Positions 1-11,582 of a stretch of 64,000 nucleotides of DNA are shown piece by piece. The notes under the pieces are model-generated. The model had not been told where the DNA came from. It was given only the letters and a program-made list of their open reading frames with translations, and did not search any database. Made by a program: the position numbers and the translations under genes. Numbering within the stretch: the first letter of the stretch is position 1; each line of letters opens with the position of its first letter. This stretch comes from Prochilodus magdalenae (lineage: Eukaryota > Chordata > Actinopteri > Characiformes > Prochilodontidae). The stretch is from the NCBI GenBank assembly GCA_024036415.1, contig JAMWET010000906.1, forward strand, positions 1-64,000, given 5' to 3'.

Positions 1-72
1 CTCCACCCCCCCGGTGTTGTGCCACGACATTAACTGCTATAGCTGCACACATTTTCTGTGATGATCCTCCAG

Positions 73-190
73 CTGCCAGACTGCGGAGGCTGCTGCGCTG
101 CTATGACCCCAGTGAGCCAGTCAGCGTTGGAGAGCGCTACGGCTTCGGCCTCAGCCAGGGAGGCTACAGCTACATCACCGGCGGGGGAGG
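73..190 (+). CDS. b3glct: b3glct, third-from-last coding exon (partial gene)
   Basis: The product is beta-1,3-glucosyltransferase (GT31, fringe-like), an ER lumenal enzyme that adds glucose to O-linked fucose on thrombospondin type 1 repeats. The reading [18 protein letters not shown], followed by a [11 protein letters not shown] motif, matches the C-terminal catalytic part of vertebrate B3GLCT as I know it. The donor gtgagc follows base 190 and leaves phase 2. The next exon's first base completes a glycine codon, so the two join cleanly as [13 protein letters not shown] chose the acceptor cctccag (ending at 72) because it gives an in-frame ARLRRLL start resembling the family. An acceptor nearer 42 would also stay open, so the left border is uncertain. 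Earlier exons, including the DDD metal-binding motif, lie outside the window. Confidence 0.88.
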
Positions 191-538
191 GTGAGCTTTC
201 ACAGTCGAGCACTACCAGGAGAGTTTGGGTCGTGGGTGGTGATGTGGAACGAAAGGCGTTTAACCTTGTCAGACCGAATGTCCCGACAGCGGTGCACTCG
301 GAGGCTTCAGCGATGGCCTCTTTAACTCGTTTAAGCCTGGTGCAGGAGGAGGTGTGGTCTGGTGTGTCCGCGTTGGTGGGCTAGGCTTCATTATGAAACT
401 CCCCGTCTGAAAACAAGTTCCAGGTAAAGCCTCGGATCAGAGTACAGATACTGTTGATGCAGTTCCCTGATCTAGAAATGAGCTTATGCATTTATGGCTG
501 TGTACGTTCACATTCTTTACACACTAAACACCGTAAAA
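191..538 (+). other. b3glct intron, left part
   Basis: Intronic sequence after the gtgagc donor. I see no exon, repeat or RNA gene here. The open frames across 30-384 are shadows of the exon and its flank. Confidence 0.6.
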
Positions 539-1783
539 CACGAGGCCTTGGTAAGTGAAACTGTCATGTCTAGTTGACATATATTTTAAAATTCTCATTT
601 TGAGATTGTTGTAAGATCATTTTTAGGATTTTTTAACTTCATTTGGCTTATTATCATTATTTTTAATTGGCATATTAGAAAAATTGTAAAAAATGAGTCA
701 AGAATTAAGTAAAAAAATGACTTAAATAATCTTTAAATTAGTTTACAGCAATCTCAGAATGTGAATTTTAAGAAATATCAACTAGATATAGGCCTTTTAA
801 TGTTTCAAGTGTATAGTGAGTGCTCTCTGTAAATGCTCCTGTATCTACTTGTATGCTAATTTTAAGATTGTTTAACTTATTCCAGACATTTGAATAGCTT
901 TTTGTGATTTTAGTAATTTGGTTATATTTGCAGATAATTTGGCTTGTTTCCAGCACATGTATTAAAATTAGTTTCTCACTCTATTGGCAGATAATTGGCT
1001 CATTTTAAGAAACATGCTTCAAACTAGTACAATGATCTGCCTTAGTATAGTGAGAAAGTTTTACTTACCAAAAGTAAAATTAATATGTAAAAAAAAAAAA
1101 ATTCTGGAAATCAGTAAACGAATCAACAAATAGAGCTCACTGCAATCTCAAAATGTAAATTCTAAAATGTTTCAATAAGATACAGGATAATTTTACTTAC
1201 AAAAACACATTTATAATTAAAAATAATTTAATAATTTAATTAATGAGTAAAATATGGCTCATTAATATCACTTAAAACATGTAAAACTGTCTGGAAGGAA
1301 GTTAATTCATCTTTTAAATAAGCCAACAACAATCTCAAAATGAGAATTTTAAGACATCAACTAGACAGAAGAGAATTTTGCTTGTAAATATCTAATGTTG
1401 TGTACTAAATGCTCACTGCAAGACGATTATATCTTAACAAGTAAAATGGTCTTTTATCTAGTTTTAAGATAATTATAAGATTGTTTAACTTATTCCAGAC
1501 ATTTTTACTGGCTTTAAGTGATTTTATTAAGCCAAATGTTCCCACCATATTTGCAGATCACTTGGCTAATTTCCAGCACGTTAATTATATTATTTTATTA
1601 CATATTAGCTGCTTAATAAGTCGAATTTGGCTTATTAAATCACATTAACAAATAAAAATGTCTGGAAATGATTTAAATAACCTTATAATTAGCCTACAAC
1701 ACTCTTAAGATGAGAAATATGATATATATAAGCGAGATATCAGATCATTTTATTAGCCAGGCTCTCGTTTTGTGCAGTGTAGT
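539..1783. mobile_element. AT-rich palindromic MITE (family A), two to three decayed copies in a b3glct intron
   Basis: Recurrent family A signatures appear: tctagttgacatatatttta, cagacattt, a gtgattttagtaa block, ttctcactctattggcagat, its reverse complement around tatagtgagaaa, and a final gttttgtgcagtgt. The left-half signatures recur in inverted order in the right half, so each copy folds back on itself. Copies run roughly 539-800, 800-1200 and 1430-1783, with scrambled edges. See 17168-17668 for the best-preserved copy. There is no coding capacity, so movement must depend on a transposase encoded elsewhere. Confidence 0.7.
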
Positions 1784-2216
1784 GCTGGCAGTGTGTCAGA
1801 CACCATCTCATAGAAGGAGAATGGACGTTCTGAGGCCTGATTAAAGGGCCCTCAGTGACCTTACTCTGGAGGCCCTAATTGTCCTCACTGTGTACCTGAA
1901 CCTCGCTGTTTGCCGCTCGCTGCTATGTGCACACCTGGTCTCTATAGAGGATTTAGCTGACTGTGCATTAGCCTCCCAAACCTCAGAGGTCAGGCACGTC
2001 CTGGCCAAAGAGAGGAGGAAACGGCGAGGTTGGCGTTCCTCCAAACTCTCACGCAACCACCCTTCGCTAGTCTCTCGGGTCTCGGCCTCATTATTACATC
2101 GTGTCTATAGATGGTTGTTGCGGTGATCGTGTCTGGCAGGCTCTGTCTGGCATGTCCTGACGTGCCTCAGCTTCCTGTCCGACCCCACCTGACCATGTGT
2201 TGGGTTTTTCTGGCAG
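1784..2216 (+). other. b3glct intron, right part with acceptor
   Basis: Unique-looking intronic DNA ending in a pyrimidine-rich tract and the acceptor tttttctggcag at 2216. The open frames at 1841-2126 show no family features. Confidence 0.6.
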
Positions 2217-2361
2217 AATGGTGTTCAGCCGGGACGCGGTGCTGAGGATCCTCTCCGGCGGCTGTGCCTGTTATAGTCCAGACGCTCCAGACGACATGGT
2301 GTTAGGGATGTGTCTGAATACACTGGGACTATCCGTCACACACAGCCCGCAGTTTCACCAG
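2217..2361 (+). CDS. b3glct: b3glct, penultimate coding exon
   Basis: The exon encodes [16 protein letters not shown] and then [18 protein letters not shown] and VTHSPQFHQ, a near-textbook match to the DAPDDMVLG region that in GT31/fringe-type enzymes carries the catalytic-base aspartates. It is 145 bp: one base completing the upstream glycine codon plus 48 codons. The acceptor is tttctggcag and the donor is cag|gtagca, in phase 0. The reading frame is undamaged, which argues for a functional gene and not a retrocopy. Introns on both sides (about 2.0 kb and 181 bp) contain no other coding exon. Confidence 0.93.
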
Positions 2362-2542
2362 GTAGCACGGACACACATGCGCACGCACACAGCCCATTTA
2401 TTTTATTGCACACTTATTATTGCCAGATTTCTTTAAACGCTTGAAGGGTTTATGGTGTTCATTTTAAAAATAGCCCATTTGAGGAAGAAAGTATTACGGC
2501 TCCCTACAGTGCTGTTATTATTGTCTCCTGCCTGGCCTCTAG

Positions 2543-2707
2543 GCCCGTCCTGATGATTACCCCAAAGAGGTCCTGCTCCGCCAGAGCCCAGTCTCCTTCC
2601 ACAAACACTGGAACATCGATCCTGTGGCCGTGTACCAGCACTGGCTGATGGACACTAAGGAGTCGTTTCGGCATCTCCTAGCAAGAATGCGCCGGCAGGA
2701 GCTGTAA
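2543..2707 (+). CDS. b3glct: b3glct, terminal coding exon with RQEL signal
   Basis: The acceptor cctctag precedes a 54-codon exon. It reads [20 protein letters not shown], continues through [14 protein letters not shown] and ends RMRRQEL before a TAA stop at 2705-2707. [10 protein letters not shown] is a strongly conserved block near the end of B3GLCT. The last four residues, RQEL, resemble the mammalian REEL and KDEL-type ER-retrieval signals, consistent with residence in the ER lumen where TSR domains are glucosylated. Phase 0 matches the preceding exon. Together the three exons give about 141 codons with no frameshift or internal stop. Confidence 0.93.
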   Translation, partial: ARPDDYPKEVLLRQSPVSFHKHWNIDPVAVYQHWLMDTKESFRHLLARMRRQEL

Positions 2708-2790
2708 GCTGGTTTGTATACGCTGTGAATTTGCTGTACATATAAAATTCTAAAATTTCATCACCATGAGAATATCTACAGTGATAGTAA
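2708..2790 (+). other. b3glct 3' untranslated region, proximal part
   Basis: Sequence between the TAA and the first transposon-like base. It has a TATAAA (around 2740), which can act as a weak polyadenylation signal, but no AATAAA. The first canonical AATAAA hexamers I find are at 4106-4111 and 4215-4220, both inside mobile elements. Confidence 0.5.
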
Positions 2791-3410
2791 CGTCCAGAAG
2801 AACTGAGCCACCGACAGGACATCAGGAATGACACTTGGTGAGCAGGTTTGACGATGTAAGACACAGGAAAGTGACATAAGCCTTAAGGGGGAGCCATACT
2901 GCCCAACAGCCACAACTACGGACATCCAGGGAGCAGTGGTGTCCTCCATGAGTCATCCTGTTAGTGCAGCACCATCGGCAGACGGCTGCACCACGCAGGA
3001 CTACATGCACACAGACCGTTACCACGACTGTCCTTAACACCACGTCACCGTCACCAAAGACTGCAGTGGTGTCCGTCAGCACAGACTGTCATGGAGGGAC
3101 TCAGAATGGCAGCGGGTCATCTTCAGTGACGAGTCCGCTTTTAGTCTTTGGTGGGAGACGGGGGTAGGTAGACGCTGACCACCAACGAATCCGTGTGTGG
3201 AGGCACGTGGTCAGCACCAAGATGAACGGTTTGTCGTCACACATCCAGAAGACCTGGTGTCCCTCCACCTCCACGACCTACCGGGGCGACACCATCTGCA
3301 GGAACTGTGTGAGGATGTTCAAGCTGCATGGGATGGATTATCACAGGACTCCATTAGGAACCTCTACAGCTCCATACCGAGACGTCTGGCGTGTTGGGTT
3401 AGCAAACACG

Positions 3411-4164
<754 letters not shown>

Positions 4165-4322
4165 CACAGCGGCCCGACGCCATACTGAGAGACAGACTTC
4201 TGTATGTGTAGCTCAATAAATATTGATCATATCAGTCTAAATTTATCATCAGTTATTGATCCTGGTCACCTTTATCTTCCTTCCCAACAGCCCTGCACTC
4301 CCACACCTCCTCCTGGGTGCAG

Positions 4323-5269
4323 CTGTTCTTATGACGATGAGTGTAAATTCGTGTGGCTGCTGCAGCTACTGTAGAACTCTCTGACAGCTCCATCACTGGC
4401 CACTTTATTAGAGAGGAGCACTGTGATGCTTAAAGCCACATGGACACTGACCAGAAGCTATGTTTAGATCAGGGATGCACGGGTACAGTCAGCTCAGGTG
4501 GTCTTTTCGTTTTGGCAGAGCAGGTCAGGTTGCTCCAGCTGTATTTCAGTCCTGCTGCTACGCCTGTACCAAATGTTGTAGCGTAATTATGCATGACTCA
4601 TTGTGCTTTTAGAGCCAGTTGCCTCTTTATTTGACTCATGTTAATTAAGTAGGCAATTCATTAAAACCTTAAAATGCTTGTTTTGCCCAATAAAGAGCAA
4701 ATTAACCTGTTTACTCTGCAAGTTTGGCTAATACAGATGACTGGGAATGTGCTAGTGCACTTCGTGTGCTAATCCGCTTATAAAGCGTTATAAAGGCGTT
4801 CAGCCAGTTTGGCTCCACAGAAATGGGAATCGGGCATACAAGTTCATGACCAGTGCATCCCTACTTCACATCAGGAACACCAGAGTTGGGAAGAATGTAA
4901 GCTAGGTGCCTTTGAGAGTGGGATGGCTGTCGGTAGCCATTAGCTTCTGCCGTTAATAGTTTAGCAGCCTGCCGGTGCCACCAGTAGTCCTTCTAGAGAT
5001 CTGCTTCCCTGCAGGATTCCCTTCCAGCCTGCCTCTAACGAGCAGTCCCTTCCCTTCCCTAAAGCTAACCCTGTGTTCACACTAGCAGGCATCGGCGTGG
5101 TAGGGAGAGCCCGAGTAGGGAGAGGGGCCCATTTTTTTTTGCTCACGTTCCTCGTGTACTGGCATGGATAGGGGCCCACTGACATTGAGAGTGTACAGGG
5201 CCCAGAATTTGCTGCTATGCCCCTGCTAGCAGGTAACAGAGCAACGAGCTACCAGTCATTTCCTATGGG
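4323..5269. other. Intergenic, no gene seen
   Basis: Apparently unique DNA. I see no exon-like frame, RNA gene or known repeat. The 74-codon minus-strand frame at 4961-5185 has no recognisable features. Confidence 0.5.
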
Positions 5270-5882
5270 AGTAGGGTTGCCACCTTTCAGAAATGAAAAT
5301 AAAGGACGGGGGTGTGGTCATGCGTGAGTGACATGTGAGGGACGTGTTAAAAATCGCGTCCCGTATTTGAGCATTGAGGGAGAGAGATCATTCATGTGTG
5401 TGTAACAGGCGTGTATATCGGACATTTACGGAAATACGGAACAAATTTACGGACATTTACGGAAATACGGAACAAATTTACGGACATTTTCGGAAATATG
5501 GAGCAAATTTAGGGAAATACGGAACATATTTACGGACATTTACGGAAATACAGAGCAAATTTACAGACATTTACGGAAATACAGAGCAAATTTACAGACA
5601 TTTACGGAAATACCGAACAAATTTACGGACATTTACGGAAATACCGAACAAATTTACAGACATTTACAGAAATACGGAACAAATTTACAGACATTTACAG
5701 AAATACAGAACAAATTTAGGGAAATACCGAACAAATTTACGGACATTTACGGAAATATGGAGCAAATTTACAGACATTTACGGAAAAAATTGTGTCCCGT
5801 ATTGGTTTAATATAGGACACAACATTTAATTGCCCAAATAAAGGGCGATTCCGTATTTTACGGGACAGGTAGCAACCCTACT
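5270..5882. mobile_element. Inverted-repeat transposon carrying a minisatellite
   Basis: Bounded by agtagggttgccacct and its near-perfect complement aggtagcaaccctact (one mismatch in 16). Subterminal parts are also inverted-like: aataaaggacggg on the left and cccgtatttac/acgggac motifs on the right. The whole is 613 bp and non-coding, so it is a non-autonomous DNA element. I could not see a clear target duplication and leave the superfamily open. The centre is filled by a 31-bp tandem repeat. Confidence 0.7.
5413..5790. repeat. 31-bp minisatellite (about 12 units)
   Basis: The unit is about 31 bp, built around ggacatttacggaaatac followed by ggaacaaattta, with g/a alternation at the CpG positions (acgg/acag), as expected from CpG decay. 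Two units are shortened. The 151-codon plus-strand frame through it repeats every 31 residues and is a by-product of the array. Confidence 0.9.
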
Positions 5883-6597
5883 TGTCGCTGTTGTTGGTGT
5901 GACAGACACAATAGACACGGTTAAATCCGATTTGAGCAGCCGAAGCGCCCTGACGGAGACGCATGCGTAAAATTTACATTTAAAAACCACCTACAAATTA
6001 GCAGCAATCGATTTCATCTGCTTATCTTCTGTCCAGACTTCAGAAATACAGTCCGGATACAGTCTGGATATGCCAGCGACACGTGTCTGAACACAGCCTA
6101 AACTGGCTCTCTGTGCTAAGTGGCTACCGGATGACTGAATGAATGAAAGTGTGTCCGATTGTGGTTCTGCTGGACAGTAGTTCTGTGGGACCCCAGCTGG
6201 TGACTACAGTATGACATCCATCAGGCTAGGTTCTGACCACAGGACATGATTTGGGTGGTGGACCATTCTCACAGCAGCGACTAGGACTCTTGGTGCTTTG
6301 GTATTAGGTGACTCATGTATGAGTATTTTTGTCACAGTGCAATTTTTTTATATCTGTGTTACCAGGGTGAAGCTGGCCAACACTAGCCAGCTATGAGCAA
6401 ATTGCTGGTCAGAAACTGACCACTGATACTGTAGCTATACGATGGCGAATGCATAGTGCGTAGATGGGACCACGGTTGGAGGTCTCGGGTCATTTCAAGG
6501 CTAGGCTACTGCAGCTTGCTCCTGGCTGGTCGTCCTCTATAGGCCCCATCAGGCCCTTACAACGTGTCCCGAGCGCAGCAGCTCGACTCATCATGTG
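5883..6597. other. Intergenic, no gene seen
   Basis: No exon, RNA gene or strong repeat found. The last part may be the decayed start of the LINE-derived segment that expands into the array at 6598. Confidence 0.45.
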
Positions 6598-7845
6598 TAT
6601 TGTTCTCTTTAGGTATGAGCTTGGTTGGGTTGCCAGGTAGTGTACTTATACTTTATATATGTCTGTGTATTGTTCTCTCCAGGTATGAGCTTGGTTGGGT
6701 TGCCAGGTAGTGTACTTATACTTTATATATGTCTGTGTATTGTTCTCTCTATGTATGAGTGCTGGTTTGGGGTTGCCAGGTAGTGCACTTATACAATATA
6801 TGTCTGTGTATTGTTCTCTCTAGGTATGAGGGCTGGCTTGGGTTGCCAGGTAGTGCACATATGCTTTTATATGTCTGTGTATTGTTCTCTCTAGGTATGA
6901 GTGCTGGGCTGGGGTTGCCAGGTAGTGCATGTATGCTTATATATGTCTGTGTAGTGTTCTCTCTAGGTATGAGCGCTGGGATGGGGTTGCCAGGTAGTGT
7001 ACTTATACAATATATGTCTCTGTATTGTTCTCTCCAGGTATGAGTGCTGGGCTGGGGTTGCCAGGTAGTGCATGTATGCTTATATATGTCTGTGTATTGT
7101 TCTCTCTAGGTATGAGGGCTGGTTTGGGGTTGCCAGGTAGTGTACTTATACAATATATGTCTCTGTATTGTTCTCTCTAGGTATGAGGGCTGGCTTGGGT
7201 TGCCAGGTAGTGCATATATGCTTTTATATGTCTGTGTATTGTTCTCTCTAGGTATGAGTGCTGGGCTGGGGTTGCCAGGTGGTGCATGTATGCTTATATA
7301 TGTCTGTGTAGTGTTCTCTTTAGGTATGAGTGCTGGTTTGGGGTTGCCAGGTAGTGTACTTATACAATATATGTCTCTGTATTGTTCTCTCCAGGTATGA
7401 GTGCTGGCTTGGGTTGCCAGGTAGTGCATGTATGCTTATATATGTCTGTGTATTGTTCTCTCTAGGTATGAGTGCTGGTTTGGGGTTGCCAGGTAGTGTA
7501 CTTATACAATATATGTCTCTGTATTGTTCTCTCCAGGTATGAGTTCTGGCTTGGGTTGCCAGGTAGTGCACTTAAGCTTATATATGTCTGTGTATTGTTC
7601 TCTCTAGGTATGAGTGCTGGTTTGGGGTTGCCAGGTACTGTACTTATACAATATATGTCTCTGTATTGTTCTCTCCAGGTATGAGTGCTGGCTTGGGTTG
7701 CCAGGTAGTGCACTTATGCTATACATGTCTGTGTATTGTTCTCCCTAGGTATGAGTGCTGGGCTGGGGTTGCCAGGTAGTGCACTTATGCTTATATATGT
7801 CTGTGCATTGTTCTCTCTAGGTATGAGCTCTAGGTATGCTGGGTT
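6598..7845 (+). repeat. About 71-bp minisatellite, roughly 18 units
   Basis: Tandem units of 70-72 bp contain attgttctctctaggtatga, a gctggtttggggttgccagg block, and a tatatgtctctgt end. Unit starts (ggtatgag) fall near 6612, 6682, 6753, 6823 and onward to about 7820. The same words occur in the 3' region of the L2-type LINE at 51421-51480, so the array seems to have grown from a LINE 3' end. Each unit places a pyrimidine tract and AG directly before GTATGAG. The open frames in both strands here are array artefacts. Confidence 0.92.
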
Positions 7846-7935
7846 TTAGAGGCTAACCTTCCTGTACTAGCTGGGAAACATTATCCAACAGAACACTAAG
7901 CACGGCTGTAAGTTGCTCTGCATAAGCTGCAAGTT
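7846..7935 (+). mobile_element. Decayed L2-type LINE/SINE 3' tail
   Basis: cttcctgtactagctgg, ttatccaacagaacactaag and gttgctctgcataagc align by eye with 51540-51612, where the tail hairpin is intact. Here the hairpin is damaged (gctctgcataagctg). It directly follows the 71-bp array. Confidence 0.6.
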
Positions 7936-8529
7936 GGGGGTTTCTAATAAAGTGGCCAGGGCATTCCAGCACCCCTGCACTGCACATTAGCATTTGGTTT
8001 CATTATCAGGCTGTTTGTGAGCTGTGCTGTGCAGGGATGCTCTATTAAAGTATCCATCTAATGCAGTCATTAAATCACTCTTCATATCCACTCACACAGC
8101 AAATCACTCAAACAGCACCTACATGGTGTGTGTGTACCTGCTTGTGTGCCTGCTGAACAAACAGGTCAGGTTTGGTGTTGGTATTTTGGTGCTGGTGATT
8201 TCAGTGTCTGGTTCTCTACTAACCATACTCCAGTGATGGAACGTCTGAAGTTCAGTCTGTCTGTAATTACGCAGCACAGAAACACTTTTTTCCACCGGCG
8301 CTGCTGATGTGCTTCACTTTAATGGCCTAAATCTGCATTTTTTGATCATCACCTCGTACCACTACATTTACCTCAGTATGCATGTCGTTAAATGGGAATT
8401 CCACCCATTTGTCCGATTTCCTGGCCACTTTAGTCGCTGGGGTATAAAAGAAGTCATTCGGAACGCTCCGTTTCAGGACATCTTACCGAGTGCAGCGGTG
8501 ATCGCAACTAGACGTCTGAAGCCTCTAAA
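7936..8529. other. Intergenic, no gene recognised
   Basis: Contains 70- and 86-codon plus-strand frames with no recognisable domain. The text around 7945-8230 has the feel of a dispersed repeat (ataaagtggccagg) but I see no second copy in this window. Confidence 0.4.
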
Positions 8530-9345
8530 CGTTACTACACTGCAGAAACGGATCTCAGTTCTTATATAACATCATTTACAGGCTGTTTTTACTTGTTGTA
8601 AGTGATTTTAAAAAGACCAATTTTCTCATTTTACAGCTGAATGAGGAAATGGGATCATTTGGCATGTTTCTTAAAACAAGACAATTATCTGCTAAAATTA
8701 TCTGAAAATTTATCTTAATAAAATCACTTAAAAGTAAAACCTGCCTGGCGATAAGCGACCTACCCTTAAAATGTGTCTAGAACATTCACCAAATAAAGTT
8801 TGTAATATATATATATATATAAAATTTTTTAAAAATATATGATATATATATAAATATATATAAGGGCCAAAAACACTTTTTTATGGAATGTTTATTATAT
8901 ATTCTGTTTTTAAGACCTTTTAAGTTTTTAAGAAGTCTTATTCTAAGATTGTTTAACTTCTTTTCGGAAATTTTTTGCTTATTTAGTTATTTTAATAAGC
9001 CAGATTTTCTCACTACAGTGGCAGATAATTTGACTTGCTGTAAGAAACATGCTGGAAACAAACCAGATTATCTGCCAATATAGTGAGAAAGCATTTCTTA
9101 CTAAAATCACCTAAAACCAGTAAAAAAAAAAAAGTCCCCTAAATAATCCTAAAATTTGCTTCCAACAATCTCAAAATGCAAGTTTTACAATACATAAGCT
9201 AGATATAAGGATTGTATTTTTCAAAATCTCCTTTTAATGCAGTGTGTATTATATACTTCGTTTTTTATTCTATTTTAAGATTTTAGTACTTGTTTTAAGA
9301 TGTTATAGGCTCATTTTAAGGAGATTTAACTTATTTCCAGACTTG
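8530..9345. mobile_element. Palindromic MITE family A, copies with TA-rich interruption
   Basis: Starts at a terminus-like cactgcagaaacggatctca. The core tttctcactacagtggcaga, then gaaacatgctgg and the complementary atctgccaatatagtgagaa, form the fold-back centre at about 9003-9090. A TA-rich stretch (8806-8865) interrupts it. At least one nearly complete and one partial copy are present. Confidence 0.75.
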
Positions 9346-9544
9346 TGCCCATTATTACAGATTTACCACTGTTTACTATCATCAACACCACATAGACAAA
9401 CTCAATAATACCCTGCAAAATTAAGAAATAAATAAAAAGGTTAATCCAAAATAAGAAAATTGTTCATTTTAATTGCCAATTTTGGGATTGTTTAACCGAA
9501 TTTCTAGACAATCTAGACAAGTGATTTTAGTATCCAACATTACA

Positions 9545-9930
9545 CTGCAAAAACAAAAATGAGGTCATGGCAGGTAAAATGATCCTAGGTCTAGCTGATA
9601 TATCTTAAAGTTCTCTTTTTGAGATTTATGTGAGCTAATTTTAAGATTATTTAACCTCATCTCCAGACAGTTTTTAGTGAAAAGAGATTTTAGTAAGCCT
9701 TTTTTTTTTTGCTGTATTAGTATACAAAGTACTAAGCAGTGCAGAAGATATGTTTCATCTCATTAAGATTGAATTCCTTTTTTTAGAAACGTGTTGGAAA
9801 CAGGCCAGGTAATTTGGCTATATAGTGGGAACATGCAGCTAAAATCACCTATGACAGGTAAAAACCTGCCTGGAAATAACTTACATATTCTTAAAAATAG
9901 CTTACAACAATTTTAAAATTAGAATTTATG
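9545..9930. mobile_element. Palindromic MITE family A copy
   Basis: Begins attacactgcaaaaacaaaa, the family terminus, and follows with catggcaggtaaaatgatcc, ctagctgatatatctt, cagacagtttttag, gtgattt-like and ctatatagtggga blocks. The right terminus has decayed. Confidence 0.7.
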
Positions 9931-10824
9931 TGTATGTGTTTGCACCATGGCCCCTGGTTCCTGGTTTCTCTACAGTGAACCTTTCAACGTCAAAGCTCCC
10001 TGTTTGACTTTGTTGTAAATGAATTAATGATTGTTTTAAAGCTGTTTTTTGCAAAGAACTAAACTGCTCCAAGTCACTGTGAAGAGAACCTGTTACAGAT
10101 CCCGTTATGATGACGTTCGAGCTATCCTATCTTTGGGGAAACTCGTCCCTGAGCAATACCGGCCCTGCGTTTTTTCCATTAAACGTGTATTTTTGAGTTT
10201 AATCGTTTTTAAAGTTTGTTTAACTCAGGTTCTGTGCTGTCTTTCTGTGATGATGAGAACTTTTCTTTTATATCCAGCATGAAGGACACAAGGAGAATCC
10301 GTAAAAGTAGTGAATGCCCTCTGTTCTGTAGTCCGGTTGAGGGCCAGTCAGTGACTTTAGGTCCACTTCAGCCTGAAATCAAAGGGGTTTGTTATCGGCG
10401 AGAGCGCTCGGTGCCGTATCTCGCTGTGAATGAAGAAGTGCTCGAAGACGTTCCCTCCAGCGCTGTTTTGACTCGAACTAATTTATCACGGTATCTGATA
10501 AAGCAGCTCCAGCCGAGCTTTTACTTCAGCGAGCTTGAAATTATATTTTATGGCTCCATTAAAATTTTAGATCCCTGATTGGAAGCTTGAAGTTTTCCCC
10601 GGAGGGCCTTCTTTCCGGCTATTCCTGCTCCAGCTGACTCATATCAGTACTCGCTCATTGTTGTTTTAGATAAAACTTTTACAATTAAACATTTTCTTGA
10701 TGAGAAGCTCATAAAGCTGTACTGAATTTGGTGGAATTAATGCTGATGCTTTAGTTAAATTCATTTCCGTTTAGCTTGTGTTCTGCAATATAGCATAGTG
10801 ATTAGTCTCTGAACAGAAATTCAT
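9931..10824. other. Intergenic, no gene recognised
   Basis: Two plus-strand frames (77 codons at 10049, 120 codons at 10216) have plausible length but no family features, start context or splice borders that I can defend. Confidence 0.4.
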
Positions 10825-11582
10825 CCACCCAGAAGGAGTCAACCCACAGGAGTGAAACTTGGTGTGTAGGTTTGACATGGTGAGACATGCTAATGATTCA
10901 GCTTTCACACTCTGATGCTCATGTGACGTAAACAAGGACGGGCCTTATCTCTGTACCTGACTGACCCAACATCCACCATTACAGACGTCCAGCCAGCAGT
11001 GGTGTCCTCCATGAGTCATCCTGTTAGTGCAGCACCATCGGCAGACGGCTGCACCACGCAGGACTACATGCACACAGACCGTTACCACGACTGTCCTTAA
11101 CACCACGTCACCGTCACCAAAGACTGCAGTGGTGTCGTACCAGACTGTCATGGAGTGACTCAGAATGGCAGCGGGTCATCTTCAGTGACGAGTCCCGCTT
11201 TAGTCTTGGTGGAGACGCCCAACGAACCCATGTGTGGAGGCACCGTGGTCAGCACCAAGATGAACGGTTTTGTGTCACACGTCCAGAAGACCTGATGTCC
11301 CTCCACCTCCACCCCTACCGCACCATCTGCAGGAACTGTGTGAGGATGTTCTAGCTGCATGGGATGGATTATCACAGGACTCCATCAGGAACCTCTACAG
11401 CTCCATACTGAGACGTCTGGCGTGTTGGGTTAGCAAACACGGCGGCCCGACGCCATACTGAGAGACAGACTTCTGTATGTGTAGCTCAATAAATATTGAT
11501 CATATCAGTCTAAATTTATCACCAGTTATTGATCCTGGTCACCTTTATCTTCCTTCCCAACACTCCCACACCTCCTTCTGGG
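10825..11582 (+). mobile_element. Tc1-like element Tc1-A, copy 2
   Basis: Left end atccacccagaaggagtcaa and right end cacctccttctggg are the family termini, slightly eroded. The body is the same internally deleted transposase remnant: LTPRHRHQRLQW, then EWQRVIFSDESRFSLGG at about 11165-11220, then a jump to LQELCEDVLAAWDGLSQDS and the terminal GGPTPY. The part with the second Asp and third acidic residue is gone, so no active enzyme can be made. AATAAA is present near 11487. Confidence 0.85.

Noticed and set aside
6598..7845. Possible CRISPR-like array (regular direct repeats)
   Set aside because: Units are contiguous near-identical copies without unique spacers, and the genome is eukaryotic; it is a minisatellite.
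10816..11582. A complete Tc1 transposase gene
   Set aside because: The frame breaks at the deletion and the second and third catalytic residues are absent.
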